Made by a program: the position numbers and the translations under genes | The notes under the pieces: model-generated | The model's input: the letters and a program-made list of their open reading frames with translations, nothing else | Databases searched by the model: none | Told to the model about the DNA's origin: nothing | Origin: DASXUG01 sp964620425 | GTDB taxonomy: Bacteria > Pseudomonadota > Gammaproteobacteria > Burkholderiales > Methylophilaceae | Length of the DNA stretch: 64,000 nucleotides | Assembly: GCA_964620425.1 (NCBI GenBank) | Contig: CAZUGV010000001.1 | Span: 434,001 to 498,000, forward strand | Direction: 5' to 3' | Shown here: in pieces, positions 35,122 to 45,700 of the stretch | Layout: each line of letters starts with the position of its first letter | Position numbering within the stretch: position 1 is the stretch's first letter

Positions 35122-35272
35122 CTAGGGATTCACGGAATAAGTGTCTGCGCGAGCGAATTGCTTCGTTGCGCGGTACTCGCAACCTCGCTGTATAACGCAT
35201 ACTATCTCGGTTGCTGCGTTCCGTGCGCCTCGCACTTCATCTCGCTCAACGACTTATTCCGTTAATCCCTAG
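35122..35272. repeat. 151-bp element bounded by 21-bp inverted repeats
   Basis: The ends, 35122-35142 (CTAGGGATTCACGGAATAAG...) and 35252-35272, are inverted complements at 20 of 21 positions. Partial pairing continues inward (GCGAGCG at 35149-35155 with the CGCTC region near 35243). The interior is visibly more GC-rich than its surroundings and has no ORF. It lies between yheS and the hypothetical gene at 34525-35091. It may be a MITE-like or REP-like repeat, or a long intergenic hairpin. Confidence 0.72.
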
Positions 35273-35289
35273 TTTAATTCTTCAATAAA

Positions 35290-37191
35290 TTACAGTTGCG
35301 GCAAAGCCTCAAGCTGATCTTGCAACGCAAGCCAGCGCTCTTCAGCCTGCTCAATTTTTTGGTTAATGGCGGCTTGCGCTTTTAATAATTCTTGCAGTTC
35401 CTCTTTATTTGCTTGCTCGTAAATATCTGGGCTTGCAAGTCGGCTATCGTATTGCGCTTTTTCTGCGTTCCATTTCGCTAATTGTGATTCTAACTGCTCA
35501 GACTCCTTCAATAAAGGGCGGCGCTCCGCAAGCCTTGTTTGACGGTCTGCTTTACTTTGCGCACGCTCAATTTTATTGGTGGATTCTGGCGCTGCGCTTT
35601 GTGCTTGCGCTTTTTCTTGCAGGCGTTGTTGATCTAGCCACGTTTTGTAATCATCAATATCACCCTCAAAAACTTCAGCTTTACCATCGGCCACCAGCAC
35701 AAACTTTTCAGAAGTGGCGCGCAACAAGGCTCTGTCATGCGAGACTAAAATCACGCCGCCTTGATAATCTTGCAAAGCCACGGTAAGCGCATGGCGCATT
35801 TCCAAATCTAAATGGTTGGTAGGCTCATCCAGCAGCAATAAATTTGGGCGTTGCCAGATAAGTAACGCCAGCGCCAAGCGTGATTTTTCCCCACCTGAAA
35901 AGCTGGCACATGGAGTAGTTGCCATTTCGCCCGCAAAATCAAAACCGCCCAAGTAATTACGATGCTCTTGCTCGCGAGTTAATGGGTCTAGCTTGAGCAT
36001 ATGTTGCAAAGGCGATTCTTCTGGACGCAATTGTTCTAACTGATGTTGCGCAAAGTAGCCGATTTTTAAATCTTTGCCTTCTACTCGTTTGCCATTCAAC
36101 ATGCTCAATTCGTTGGCAAGTAATTTAATCAAGGTGGATTTACCTGCACCATTACGACCTAACAAGCCAATACGTTCACCTGGCCGAATCGTCAACTTCA
36201 CTTTATTTAAGATTATTTTTTCGGCATAGCCCACACTGGCATCATCCAACACCAGAAGCGGATCTGGTGCAGAAATGGGCGCTCTAAAGCTAAAATCAAA
36301 TGGGGAATCAATATGCGCCGCTGAAATCATCTCCATGCGCTCAAGTGCTTTAATACGGCTCTGCGCTTGGCGCGCTTTAGTGGCTTTTGCGCGGAAACGC
36401 TCAATGTAACTCTGCAAGTGCGCCACGTTGCGCTGCTGACGTTCGTACATGGATTGCTGTTGCGCCAAACGTTCTGCACGCTGGCGCTCAAAATCGGAAT
36501 AACCACCTTTATACAAAATGAGTTTTTGTTGCTCGATATGCGCAATATGATTAACAATCGCATCTAAAAAATCACGGTCATGTGAAATCAATAACAGAGT
36601 TCCGCGGTACTCTTGTAGCCATGTTTCTAGCCACATCACGGCATCTAAATCCAAGTGGTTAGTCGGCTCATCCAGCAACAACAAATCAGAACGACACATC
36701 AAAGCGCGTGCTAAATTTAAACGCACACGCCAACCACCAGAAAAATCAGAGACTGGTCTAGTTAAATCAGCGTTACTAAAGCCCAAACCACTCAGTAGCT
36801 CAGCGGCTCTAGCCTTAGCAGAGTAACCTTCTATTTCACCCAAACGCGCATGTAGCTCGCCAATTTTTTCGCCCTCATGCTTTGTCTCAGCCTCAACCAG
36901 CGCAGCTTCAATGGCGCGTAGCTCTTGGTCACCATCCAGCACAAACGACAGTGCGGCATCAGGCAAAGCAGGGGTATCTTGCGCCACATGCGCGATCACC
37001 CAATTGGGGGGCATTTCTAAATCGCCGCTTTCAATCGCCAGCTCACCTCGCAACATGGCGAACAAGCTCGACTTCCCTGCCCCATTTGCACCAGTTAAAC
37101 CCACCTTATGACCCGGGTGCAATTGAAACGAAGCACCTTCAACAAGCACCTTAACGCCACGCGCTAGATTTACATTTTTAAACTGAATCAA
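35290..37191 (-). CDS. yheS: ABC-F family ATPase YheS
   Basis: A ribosome-associated ABC-F protein of 633 aa that tracks E. coli YheS closely. Domain 1 has GANGAGKSS, DFSGGWRVRLNLARAL and LLLLDEPTNHLDLDAV. The P-site arm includes QSYIERFRAKATKARQAQSR. Domain 2 has GLLGRNGAGKSTLIKLL, YFAQHQLEQL, FSGGEKSR and LLLDEPTNHLDLEMR. A C-terminal coiled coil follows. The start is TTG 37191 (M/LIQFKNVNLARGVKVL) with GAGG 5 bases upstream. It is divergent from yhdP and is the window's second ABC-F gene after uup. Confidence 0.94.
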   Translation of the reverse strand: MIQFKNVNLARGVKVLVEGASFQLHPGHKVGLTGANGAGKSSLFAMLRGELAIESGDLEMPPNWVIAHVAQDTPALPDAALSFVLDGDQELRAIEAALVEAETKHEGEKIGELHARLGEIEGYSAKARAAELLSGLGFSNADLTRPVSDFSGGWRVRLNLARALMCRSDLLLLDEPTNHLDLDAVMWLETWLQEYRGTLLLISHDRDFLDAIVNHIAHIEQQKLILYKGGYSDFERQRAERLAQQQSMYERQQRNVAHLQSYIERFRAKATKARQAQSRIKALERMEMISAAHIDSPFDFSFRAPISAPDPLLVLDDASVGYAEKIILNKVKLTIRPGERIGLLGRNGAGKSTLIKLLANELSMLNGKRVEGKDLKIGYFAQHQLEQLRPEESPLQHMLKLDPLTREQEHRNYLGGFDFAGEMATTPCASFSGGEKSRLALALLIWQRPNLLLLDEPTNHLDLEMRHALTVALQDYQGGVILVSHDRALLRATSEKFVLVADGKAEVFEGDIDDYKTWLDQQRLQEKAQAQSAAPESTNKIERAQSKADRQTRLAERRPLLKESEQLESQLAKWNAEKAQYDSRLASPDIYEQANKEELQELLKAQAAINQKIEQAEERWLALQDQLEALPQL

Positions 37192-37373
37192 ACTTGCCTC
37201 TCAAACAAATTGCCAATAGGTTACGCATAACCGAGTAAAATATCGTTTATGCGTTAGGTGCGTCATTTTAATGCAATGCGAAATAAGCATTTACTTTTCT
37301 TTACAGAATATCGTTGAACGCGTTTCCGCTCAGTGAAATACTAAATTTCTGATAAGCGATATGCATAACATTT

Positions 37374-40300
37374 ATGATTAAAAAATCTTTTCTTTGGCTG
37401 TACCGCTCATTGTTTACCACAGTGTCGGTGCTACTCATTATTGTTTCCATCATCATACTGAGCTTGCGCTATCTAGTCATGCCTCATATAGAAGATTACA
37501 AAGACAAAATAGCGCAACAATTAAGTGAGGCCTTGCATCAAAAAGTCACCATAGCGCAAATGGCTGCTAGCTGGAGTGGAATCAATCTGCAATTATCATT
37601 ACGTGGTGTTGATATTTATGACACGGAAAACCGACCCGCATTAACACTAGGACATGTTGAAACCAAACTATCTTGGCTGAGCATCCCGCTGATGGAGCCG
37701 CATTTAAGCTCACTGGTTATTCATGAGCCCACGTTAACCGTACGCCGCGAAAAAAACGGGATAGTGTATGTTGCAGGCATTCCAATGGCAGGGGAATCAA
37801 ATCCAGAGTTTGCCAACTGGGTCTTACGTCAATCAGCGATTAACATAGTGAATGCAAAGATGTTGTGGCAGGATGATTTACGTGAGGCGCCTCCACTAAG
37901 CTTTAACCAACTCAATATTAAAATATCAAATCCAGCTTGGGAAATATTACGCAGCCACCATTATTTTGGTGTTACAGGTATCCCTTCTGCTGGCGCTTCT
38001 TATCCTATTGATATACGTGGCAATTTTTTTGGAAACGATGTGGCTGAAATTGAACGTTGGCATGGCACTATCTACACCAAATTAGAAGGCACGGATGTTG
38101 GTGCTTGGCGGCCTTGGGTAGACTATCCGATCAACATTAGTCAAGGCTTTGGTGCAGCGCAAGTGTGGCTAGCTTTTGCTAAAGGAAAAATCAGCAGCAT
38201 AACTAGCGATGTCATTTTGAGTAATGTAAAAACCCAGTTTTCCCAAAGAGGTCCAGAGGCCACACTGAATGCGCTCGCAGGTCGATTAAAATGGATTCAG
38301 TATGATGATGGTCAAGAAATACTGGCAAACCATATCAAAATGACTACGAGCGATGGTCTCAATCTAAAAAATGGTAATTTTTCTCTACGAAATCAATTGA
38401 TTAAGGGTAGCACTTGGCAAAGCGGCTTTGTCCAACTCGATGAAATGAATTTGGCTGATTTACGCACTTTCGCTAACTACTTCCCAACTGCTCAAGTATA
38501 TACAGAAAAGCTATCCGCAGTTTCGCCCGTTGGTAAACTCAGCAACATTGAAGCAACATGGCATGGAAATCAAGCTGTTCCGCAAGAATATAGCCTGCAA
38601 AGTCAATTTTCAGATATTGGTGCAACGGCGTATCAAAACATCCCAGGAGTTAATCATATATCAGGCAGTATCAAGGCTGATCAGGCAAGCGGCTCAATGA
38701 GCATTCGCACACAAAATACCACCCTTGATATACAAACAGTGATGCGCCAAATTATTCCGATTGATCAGTTGAGTGCGCAAATTAGCTGGAAAAATGTACG
38801 GGGTAACCCCAGTGAAATTCGTATTAACAACTTCGCAATCGCGAACCCTCATTTGGCAGGTACGCTCCATGCTCGCTATTTAAACAATGGTAACAAGGGG
38901 GGCTTTCTTGAATTAAACGCCAAGTTTGGTCAAGCCGACGCCAAAAAAATCTACAATTATTACCCCAAAGTGATGGGGGATAACACCGTACACTGGTTAA
39001 CCAATGCGATTCAATCGGGCAGGTTAGAAAACATTAATGTTTCGATTAATGGCAACCTTGATGATTTTCCATTTGCGAACAACAAAAATGGATTATTTCG
39101 CGTCACTGCTGGCGTTAAGAATACAACACTTGACTATGGTGTAGCGTGGCCAAAAATTGAGAACATGGATTTAGACATGCTTTTTGAGGGAAAAAGCATG
39201 GAGCTAAATGCCAAGGCAGGACACATGCTTGGTAACAAAATCACCAAAACCAAAGCGATTATTCCAGACTTAACAAACCCCGACCCCATACTTAACCTCA
39301 CAGGAGAAGCGCAAGGGCTTGTCAGCGAAGGCATTAAGTTTATCAACACCAGTCCGCTCAATAAAATTATGCGTGGCTTTACGGATGACTTAAAGACGAC
39401 TGGCAATGGCAAACTCACCCTTGAAATGCACATGCCGCTTGAGCATACGGATGATACAGAAATCAAAGGCAGCTACCTTGTGAGTAATGGCAGCATGGCG
39501 TCTGAAAGCATTCCCGAGCTCAGCAAACTCAATGGTAAAATTGACTTTACCGAAACAGCGCTCAATGCTCAAAACATTAACACTTGGGTTTATGCGGGTC
39601 CTGCCATTTTTTCAGTGACGACTAACCCAGACCATAGCATCAAAATTTCCGCTCGAGGGCATCTTGCAGATGCGGGACTAAAACAAGCTTTTCCAGACCT
39701 ATATACCCAATACCTCACTGGTACGAGCGATTGGTACTGCACTGTCTCGATACTAGATAAACAATCGGACATGATTATTCGCTCCGATTTAGTCGGTATG
39801 GCAAGCACCCTACCTTACCCGCTTAAAAAATCAGCCAGTGAAGCAAAATCACTTGTCATCACTAGAAAAAGAGCGAATGCTGAGCAAGAAATCACTAGAG
39901 TGAACCTCGGCAATATGGTCAGCGCGAAGTATCTTACTTTGCATCAAAACAAACAAAGTGTGATTGATCGAGGCGAAATCACATTCAATGCTATCCCTGA
40001 ACTACCAACACAAGCTGGACTAACCCTTCGCGGCAATTTAGATACTGTAGATTACGATGATTGGCTTGAGGTAATCTCAAAACCATCTGTCAGCGGTGCA
40101 AGCGGAACGGGGGTAGTGGTGAATAAAATTGATCTAACCGCCAATACTCTTGATGCGTTAAATCGACGCATCAACATGGCGAAAGTAAACGCAAAAGCCA
40201 ACAACAATAATGATTGGGATCTCACCCTGCAAAGCCGAGAAGTAACAGGCAATATCCAATGGCAACATGCAAACAACGGTAAAGTCATTGCACAATTAAA

Positions 40301-41207
40301 AAGCTTGACCATGCCACTGCCCAAACCTAGCGATCCAAGCGACGCTGAAAGCTCAACAAAAACCGTGGCCAAAAGCTATCCTGAACTTGATATTACTGCT
40401 GACCACTTTGAGATTAACCAAAAAAAATTAGGGCGTTTAGAACTTCAAGCTAAAGAGCAAAATGACAATTGGAGCATACAGAAATTAAAACTAATTAGCC
40501 CAGACAACACACTCACAGCAACGGGTGAATGGTTCAACTGGAAACGCAACCCTAACACCTTGATGACTTTTCAATGGGAGATCAATGACCTAGGGAAAAC
40601 TGTGGCTAGATTAGGTTCACCCGATACAATTAAAGGTGGCGATGGTCAAATTACTGGCCAACTGAAGTGGTCGGGTAGTCCACATGAATTTGATTTAGCC
40701 AAACTATCTGGAAATTTTCAGATGGAAACAAAAGATGGGCAATTTCTCAAAGTTCAACCAGGCGTAGGTCGGCTATTTAGCATACTCAGTCTACAAAATT
40801 TACCTAGACGCCTAACGTTAGACTTTAAAGATGTTTTCAACAGCGGCTTCGCTTTCGATAAAGTCAGCGCAACTGTGAGCATCAATCGCGGCGTAATGAA
40901 AAGCGACAACTTTAAACTAGAAGGCCCAACAGCACAGGTAGAAATACACGGCGAGACCGATCTACAAAAAACCACACAACACCTTTTTGTCAAAGTGACG
41001 CCCCATATTAGCGACAGCCTTTCACTTGCTGCCTTTGCTGGCGGACCAGCAGTAGGTGCTGCGGCGTACATTGCACAAAAACTGCTAAGAGACCCTCTCA
41101 ATAAACTCGCGCAAGACGAATATGAAATTGTAGGTACTTGGGATAACCCAAAGGATGTTGAAACTAAAGAGTCTAGAAAGCCTGCACAACCGATTCCGAG
41201 CCAATAA
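37374..41207 (+). CDS. yhdP: YhdP-family AsmA-like envelope protein
   Basis: A very large (1277 aa) inner-membrane-anchored periplasmic protein. The family, with TamB and YdbH, moves phospholipid to the outer membrane. One N-terminal membrane segment (LFTTVSVLLIIVSIIILSLR) is followed by YLVMPHIEDYKDKIAQQLSE and IAQMAASWSGINLQLSLRGV, the hallmark of the DUF3971/AsmA-like N-terminus. A long beta-rich body follows. The C-terminal part reads RLFSILSLQNLPRRLTLDFKD and GPTAQVEIHGETDL, also typical. The end PIPSQ is hydrophilic. It is transcribed alone. The identification rests on length and these segments. Confidence 0.92.
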   Translation: MIKKSFLWLYRSLFTTVSVLLIIVSIIILSLRYLVMPHIEDYKDKIAQQLSEALHQKVTIAQMAASWSGINLQLSLRGVDIYDTENRPALTLGHVETKLSWLSIPLMEPHLSSLVIHEPTLTVRREKNGIVYVAGIPMAGESNPEFANWVLRQSAINIVNAKMLWQDDLREAPPLSFNQLNIKISNPAWEILRSHHYFGVTGIPSAGASYPIDIRGNFFGNDVAEIERWHGTIYTKLEGTDVGAWRPWVDYPINISQGFGAAQVWLAFAKGKISSITSDVILSNVKTQFSQRGPEATLNALAGRLKWIQYDDGQEILANHIKMTTSDGLNLKNGNFSLRNQLIKGSTWQSGFVQLDEMNLADLRTFANYFPTAQVYTEKLSAVSPVGKLSNIEATWHGNQAVPQEYSLQSQFSDIGATAYQNIPGVNHISGSIKADQASGSMSIRTQNTTLDIQTVMRQIIPIDQLSAQISWKNVRGNPSEIRINNFAIANPHLAGTLHARYLNNGNKGGFLELNAKFGQADAKKIYNYYPKVMGDNTVHWLTNAIQSGRLENINVSINGNLDDFPFANNKNGLFRVTAGVKNTTLDYGVAWPKIENMDLDMLFEGKSMELNAKAGHMLGNKITKTKAIIPDLTNPDPILNLTGEAQGLVSEGIKFINTSPLNKIMRGFTDDLKTTGNGKLTLEMHMPLEHTDDTEIKGSYLVSNGSMASESIPELSKLNGKIDFTETALNAQNINTWVYAGPAIFSVTTNPDHSIKISARGHLADAGLKQAFPDLYTQYLTGTSDWYCTVSILDKQSDMIIRSDLVGMASTLPYPLKKSASEAKSLVITRKRANAEQEITRVNLGNMVSAKYLTLHQNKQSVIDRGEITFNAIPELPTQAGLTLRGNLDTVDYDDWLEVISKPSVSGASGTGVVVNKIDLTANTLDALNRRINMAKVNAKANNNNDWDLTLQSREVTGNIQWQHANNGKVIAQLKSLTMPLPKPSDPSDAESSTKTVAKSYPELDITADHFEINQKKLGRLELQAKEQNDNWSIQKLKLISPDNTLTATGEWFNWKRNPNTLMTFQWEINDLGKTVARLGSPDTIKGGDGQITGQLKWSGSPHEFDLAKLSGNFQMETKDGQFLKVQPGVGRLFSILSLQNLPRRLTLDFKDVFNSGFAFDKVSATVSINRGVMKSDNFKLEGPTAQVEIHGETDLQKTTQHLFVKVTPHISDSLSLAAFAGGPAVGAAAYIAQKLLRDPLNKLAQDEYEIVGTWDNPKDVETKESRKPAQPIPSQ

Positions 41208-41335
41208 TACTATGTCATAATATGATGACAATTGATGGTTGGCGCAAGCAAAGTAGTCAACTATTCATTCTGGCTTCAGCCTAAAATATAGCATTTGTTA
41301 TGATGAAGCTTCGAAATTTTAGTCTTTTTTACCTT

Positions 41336-42130
41336 TTATTTTTTGGCTTCTTCTAATGCGTGATGATTGGCATCTCTAGATACTTGAGCTAACTTTTCGT
41401 CAACCAAGAGCACAATCATTGAAGTTAAAATATTGGCAACTTTAATGCACTGTAAATCAGATAAAGCGCTCATGTCTTGATCTAAAATAGAAAATATCTG
41501 GGTTTCTTGGCTAATAGCATTGGGTAGAAAGCTAGCCAGACGGATTACTTTTGAAGCAGTATCCACAGCTTGATTACTTGTTTGTTCTTCCATCGCATCT
41601 GCGGCTGTCATATCAAGCAAAAAATTCAACACGCGCTTTAAGTAAACCAAAGCACCTAAACCAGCTCCATTAGTCGCTAAACTAATCGCCTGATTAAGCT
41701 CTTTTATTTTATCTTCGCCTAATACGGGTAAATATTTAAGGGCATCCCCAAATGTAATATTGGCAAGCGAGGGGTATTGACCAACTTTAAATAACTTACC
41801 GTTATCAATATGAAAATAAAAAGTCGCCGCATGTTCTGCCCGCGTACAACTTAACTGCTTAGAAAAAATAGTATGTAGCCAAAATGACGAGCTGACATTA
41901 AAGCCATTGGCGGCAAATTTTTCGCTTTGCGCAATATTTTCAGTTTCTGTAGAAATATCGCCTTTGAAAGTAGACATTTTTGCGCAAGCTGGGCAATACA
42001 TATCTAAGGTACCCGCATAGGTCAGAATGCTTTTCACTACCGATTGTGCGCTTGTCGTTATTTCAAAAGGCTGATTTATGGCCAGTTTGAGCAACCAATC
42101 TTCTACTTGCAATTCAGACGATGATTTCAT
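41336..42130 (-). CDS. Hypothetical Cys-containing protein, possibly DUF4145-like
   Basis: A 264-residue soluble protein of unknown function. ATG 42130 (MKSSSELQVEDWLLKLAIN) is preferred because AAGGG lies 8 bases upstream; a longer frame would overlap the upstream gene. An N-terminal CPACAKMSTF and a later LSCTRAEHAATFYF give three cysteines and a histidine that could bind zinc. They are followed by KVGQYPSLANITFGDALKYL and a helical ISLATNGAGLGALVYLKRVL. The helix resembles the core of DUF4145-type proteins as I recall them; this is tentative. It follows the HELAH peptidase gene by 35 bp. Confidence 0.75.
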   Translation of the reverse strand: MKSSSELQVEDWLLKLAINQPFEITTSAQSVVKSILTYAGTLDMYCPACAKMSTFKGDISTETENIAQSEKFAANGFNVSSSFWLHTIFSKQLSCTRAEHAATFYFHIDNGKLFKVGQYPSLANITFGDALKYLPVLGEDKIKELNQAISLATNGAGLGALVYLKRVLNFLLDMTAADAMEEQTSNQAVDTASKVIRLASFLPNAISQETQIFSILDQDMSALSDLQCIKVANILTSMIVLLVDEKLAQVSRDANHHALEEAKK

Positions 42131-42165
42131 GACGTTTACCCTTTTAAATCGAGCAACGCTAAGCG

Positions 42166-42699
42166 TTACCACAAAGGCGTTTTATGCAACGCAAGATGTA
42201 CTAAATATACTCTTAAATCTAACTCGTACTGATGATAATGTGGTTCCATGCTGGTGCATAGCTTGAAAAAAGCCTTGTTATGGTCGCTTTCTTTAAAATG
42301 GGCTAACTCATGCACCATTATCATGGTTAAAAACTCTACAGGAACCGCTTTAAATAGGCTGGCAATTCTAATTTCGCGCTTTGACTTGAGCTTGCCTCCT
42401 TGCACGCGAGAGATAGTGGTATGCAAACCTAGCGCGTGTTTGATGATTTGAATTTTATTATCAAACAACGCTTTGGTGAGTGGTTCTGCATTTCTCATAA
42501 ACTCGTTTTTGATACCGAGCGCGAAATCATATAGCGCCTTGTCCGAGGTGAATTCATGCGCCTTAGGATATTTAGCGAGCAAAATTTGTGCTAACTTATC
42601 TTGTGCTGCAAGCTCCCGCACCTGTTTGCGAATATCTGCGGAATAGGCCGCTAGGTATTTCGACTCCCAAGCTGGTGTTGCGAATGTGGGTTGTGTCAT
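42166..42699 (-). CDS. YgjP-like metal-dependent hydrolase (DUF45/WLM type)
   Basis: A 177-residue putative zinc peptidase. The zinc motif is MIMVHELAHFKESDHNKAF: HELAH plus a third ligand His about 8 residues on (SDHNKAF), as in YgjP/SprT-like gluzincins. N-terminal residues show no signal peptide, so it is probably cytoplasmic. The variable region KHALGLHTTISRVQGGKLKS matches the segment that precedes the HExxH helix in the family. ATG 42699 lies 13 bp after the hrpA stop, so the two are likely co-transcribed. The substrate is unknown. Confidence 0.85.
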   Translation of the reverse strand: MTQPTFATPAWESKYLAAYSADIRKQVRELAAQDKLAQILLAKYPKAHEFTSDKALYDFALGIKNEFMRNAEPLTKALFDNKIQIIKHALGLHTTISRVQGGKLKSKREIRIASLFKAVPVEFLTMIMVHELAHFKESDHNKAFFKLCTSMEPHYHQYELDLRVYLVHLALHKTPLW

Positions 42700-42712
42700 T
42701 GTCTAACAGCCA

Positions 42713-45700
42713 TCACGCGTTTAAATCGCCCCATATTTTCTCTAAGCGTTTGATTGATATTGGGAAAGGTGTTTTAAGCTCTTGCGCAAACAATGACACG
42801 CGCAACTCTTCTATGAGCCAGCGGAACTCGAATATTTCTGATTTGAGCTTATCTGCTTTGCGCTGTTTATCCACAGCGGCTTCCCAATTTTGCCAGAGCG
42901 TGGCAACACTGGCTGCATTTTTGCCATCACGGTCTGGGTTCGCAGGATGCTTTTCAATACGCAAGCGCAACGCTTTGATATAGCGCGGAAAATGCTGCAA
43001 CTGCTCCCATGGCGTTTGGCTAAAGCAATGCTTGTGCAATAACGATGGGATTTGCTGTTCCACATCGCGTTTTAAACGATTCACAGTAGCAGGCATCTGA
43101 CTTTGCTTGGTCACGAGCAGTTGATATTCTGTGGCAATGGCTTGTGCGTATCGTGCTAAAGCCTCAGTCACCGCTGGCAAGCGTGTTCTGGCGCGCTGTT
43201 TAAGCGTCATAAATGCTTGGTTGGTGCGTGGCAAGTCATCTTCACCAATAAAGGCTCGATCAGCGATTGTGGCGAGCATATCTTGTTTAAGGTCTTCATT
43301 ACTGATGATATTGCGCAACAACAAGGCATATTGCGTAAAGCCAGGTAAACCTTTTTCTAGTTGTTTCATTTGCTCTTTAAGCTCAAATCGCATCAAGCGA
43401 CATACGCCTTTTCTGTGCGCTTCTACGGCAGCGGCTTCGGTATCAAACAACTTAAGCGAGACGCTTTCTATATTATCCTCAAGCGCGGGGTAGCCAGTCA
43501 TTTGACGCCCCTCTTTGCTAAATGTGAGGGTAACTGGCAAGTCGCCAAAATCCCATTGTTTCAGCCCTGTTTTTTCGATACCGGGCGAGTTACTTCTAAA
43601 AGTGAGTTGGGCGGCTTGACCAAGTTGCTGTTTCAGCGCGTTCCAATCGCGCCCCATGCCTAACTCGCGACCTTTCTCGTCAATGATACGAAAGTTCATA
43701 TGCAAGTGGCTGGGTATCGCATCAGCAGGCCAATCATCCACGCTAATTTTCAAGGTAGTGGCTTTATGTATGTATTGCGCCAGCACCTCTTGCAGATGCC
43801 CCTCTCCTACTTTTACTTGTTCTAAAAAACCAGTGACAAACTCAGGCACTGGCACACAAACGCGTCGATAGGTTTTAGGTAAGGCCTTAATCATGGTGGT
43901 GAGCTTTTCGCGCAACATGCCAGGCACTAGCCATTCTGCGCGTCTCGCATTGAGTTGATTCAACAAGGCTAATGGGACGGTAGCAGTCACACCATCTAAT
44001 GGATGATTAGGCTCAAAACGATATTTGAGTGGCAATTGCACACCATCCATCTCAAAGGTTTCAGGAAACTGCGCCTCAGTCACTGATGAAGCGCCATGAC
44101 GCATCAACGCTTCACGCGTAAGGAACAACAACCTTGGCTGGATTTTCTCAGCATCTTCACGCCACTTTTCGAACCCAGCACCATTAACAATGCTGCATTG
44201 ACCACTAATCGGTGGAATCACGCCATCATAAAAAGTAAATAAGGCATGCTCATCCACCAGCACATCTTGGCGACGTGCCTTATGTTCCAACTCTTCAATT
44301 TCTGCAATCATGCGGCGATTAGCTTCAAAAAATTGAGCTCTGGTGTCAAACTCCATATTGGCTAAAGCCTCGCGAATAAAAATCTCACGCGACTCTTGTG
44401 GGTTGATTGGGCCGTAGTGCACACGACGCTTGGGAATGATAGTCAAACCATACAAACTCACACGCTCCCATGCCACTACTTGCGCTGGTTTTCTATCCCA
44501 ACGCGGGTCAGTGTAATGACTTTGCGTTAAATTTCGGGCTAATGGCTCAATCCAATCTGGGTCAATTTTGGCAACGCATCGCGCATATAGTTTGCTGGTT
44601 TCCATCAACTCTGCCGCCATCACCCATTTGGGTCGATTCTTTTTCAGCCCTGAACCTGGTGCAATGCTAAACCGTATACCACGTGCGCCTTGATATGAGT
44701 CGCTCTCGCCATCTTTAAAGCCTATGTTACCTAGCAAACCTGAAAGTAAAGCGCGATGCACTTGGTCATACGTAGCTTCTTTATCATTGAGCTTAAACTC
44801 CATTTCCTCTGCAATTTCAAGCAGTTGAAAATACAGCTCTCGCCACTCTTTTAAACGTAAAAAGGATAAAAAGTTTTGGTGACATTTATTGAGGAGTTCT
44901 TTATTAGACTTTTTGCTGCTAACCGCCTCTTCATAAAACGCCCAAAGTTTCAAAAAGCCCATAAAATCAGATTGCTCATCTGCAAATTTTGCATGTGCTT
45001 GATCGGCTGCTTCGCGTTTATCCATCGGGCGTTCACGTGGGTCTTGTATCGCTAATGCACTGGCAATAATCAAAATTTCACGTAGACAGTTTTCTTTTTT
45101 TGCCGCCAAAATCATCCGCCCGACACGTGGGTCAAGCGGCAAGCGCGCAAGCTGATTACCTAAATCCGTAATTTGGCGATTGGCATCCACCGCACCCAAC
45201 TCTTGCAGCAATAAATAACCATCTGAAATAAGGCGCGAACTGGGCGCTTCAATAAACGGAAAATCATTGACATCTCCCAACCGCAACGCCGCCATGCGCA
45301 AAATCACAGCAGCAAGAGAGGAGCGCAGAATTTCAGGGTCAGTAAAAGCCGCACGCCCATTAAACTCTTGCTCATCATAAAGCCGCACGCAAATGCCGTT
45401 TGACACCCGACCACAACGTCCTGCACGTTGTTTAGCTGCGGCTTGAGAGATTTTCTCAATCTGCAATTGCTCAACCTTGGCGCGACTGCTATAGCGATTA
45501 ACACGCGCCAATCCACTATCAATCACGTATTTAATGCCTGGCACTGTGAGCGAAGTTTCTGCCACGTTAGTCGCCAATACGATACGGCGACCACCTGAGG
45601 TGCGGAATATTTTTTGCTGATCTTCAATACTCAAGCGAGCGAATAGCGGCAAAATTTCTACGTGCTTGAGTTTGGGTGAACGCCCTTGGTATTTACGCAG

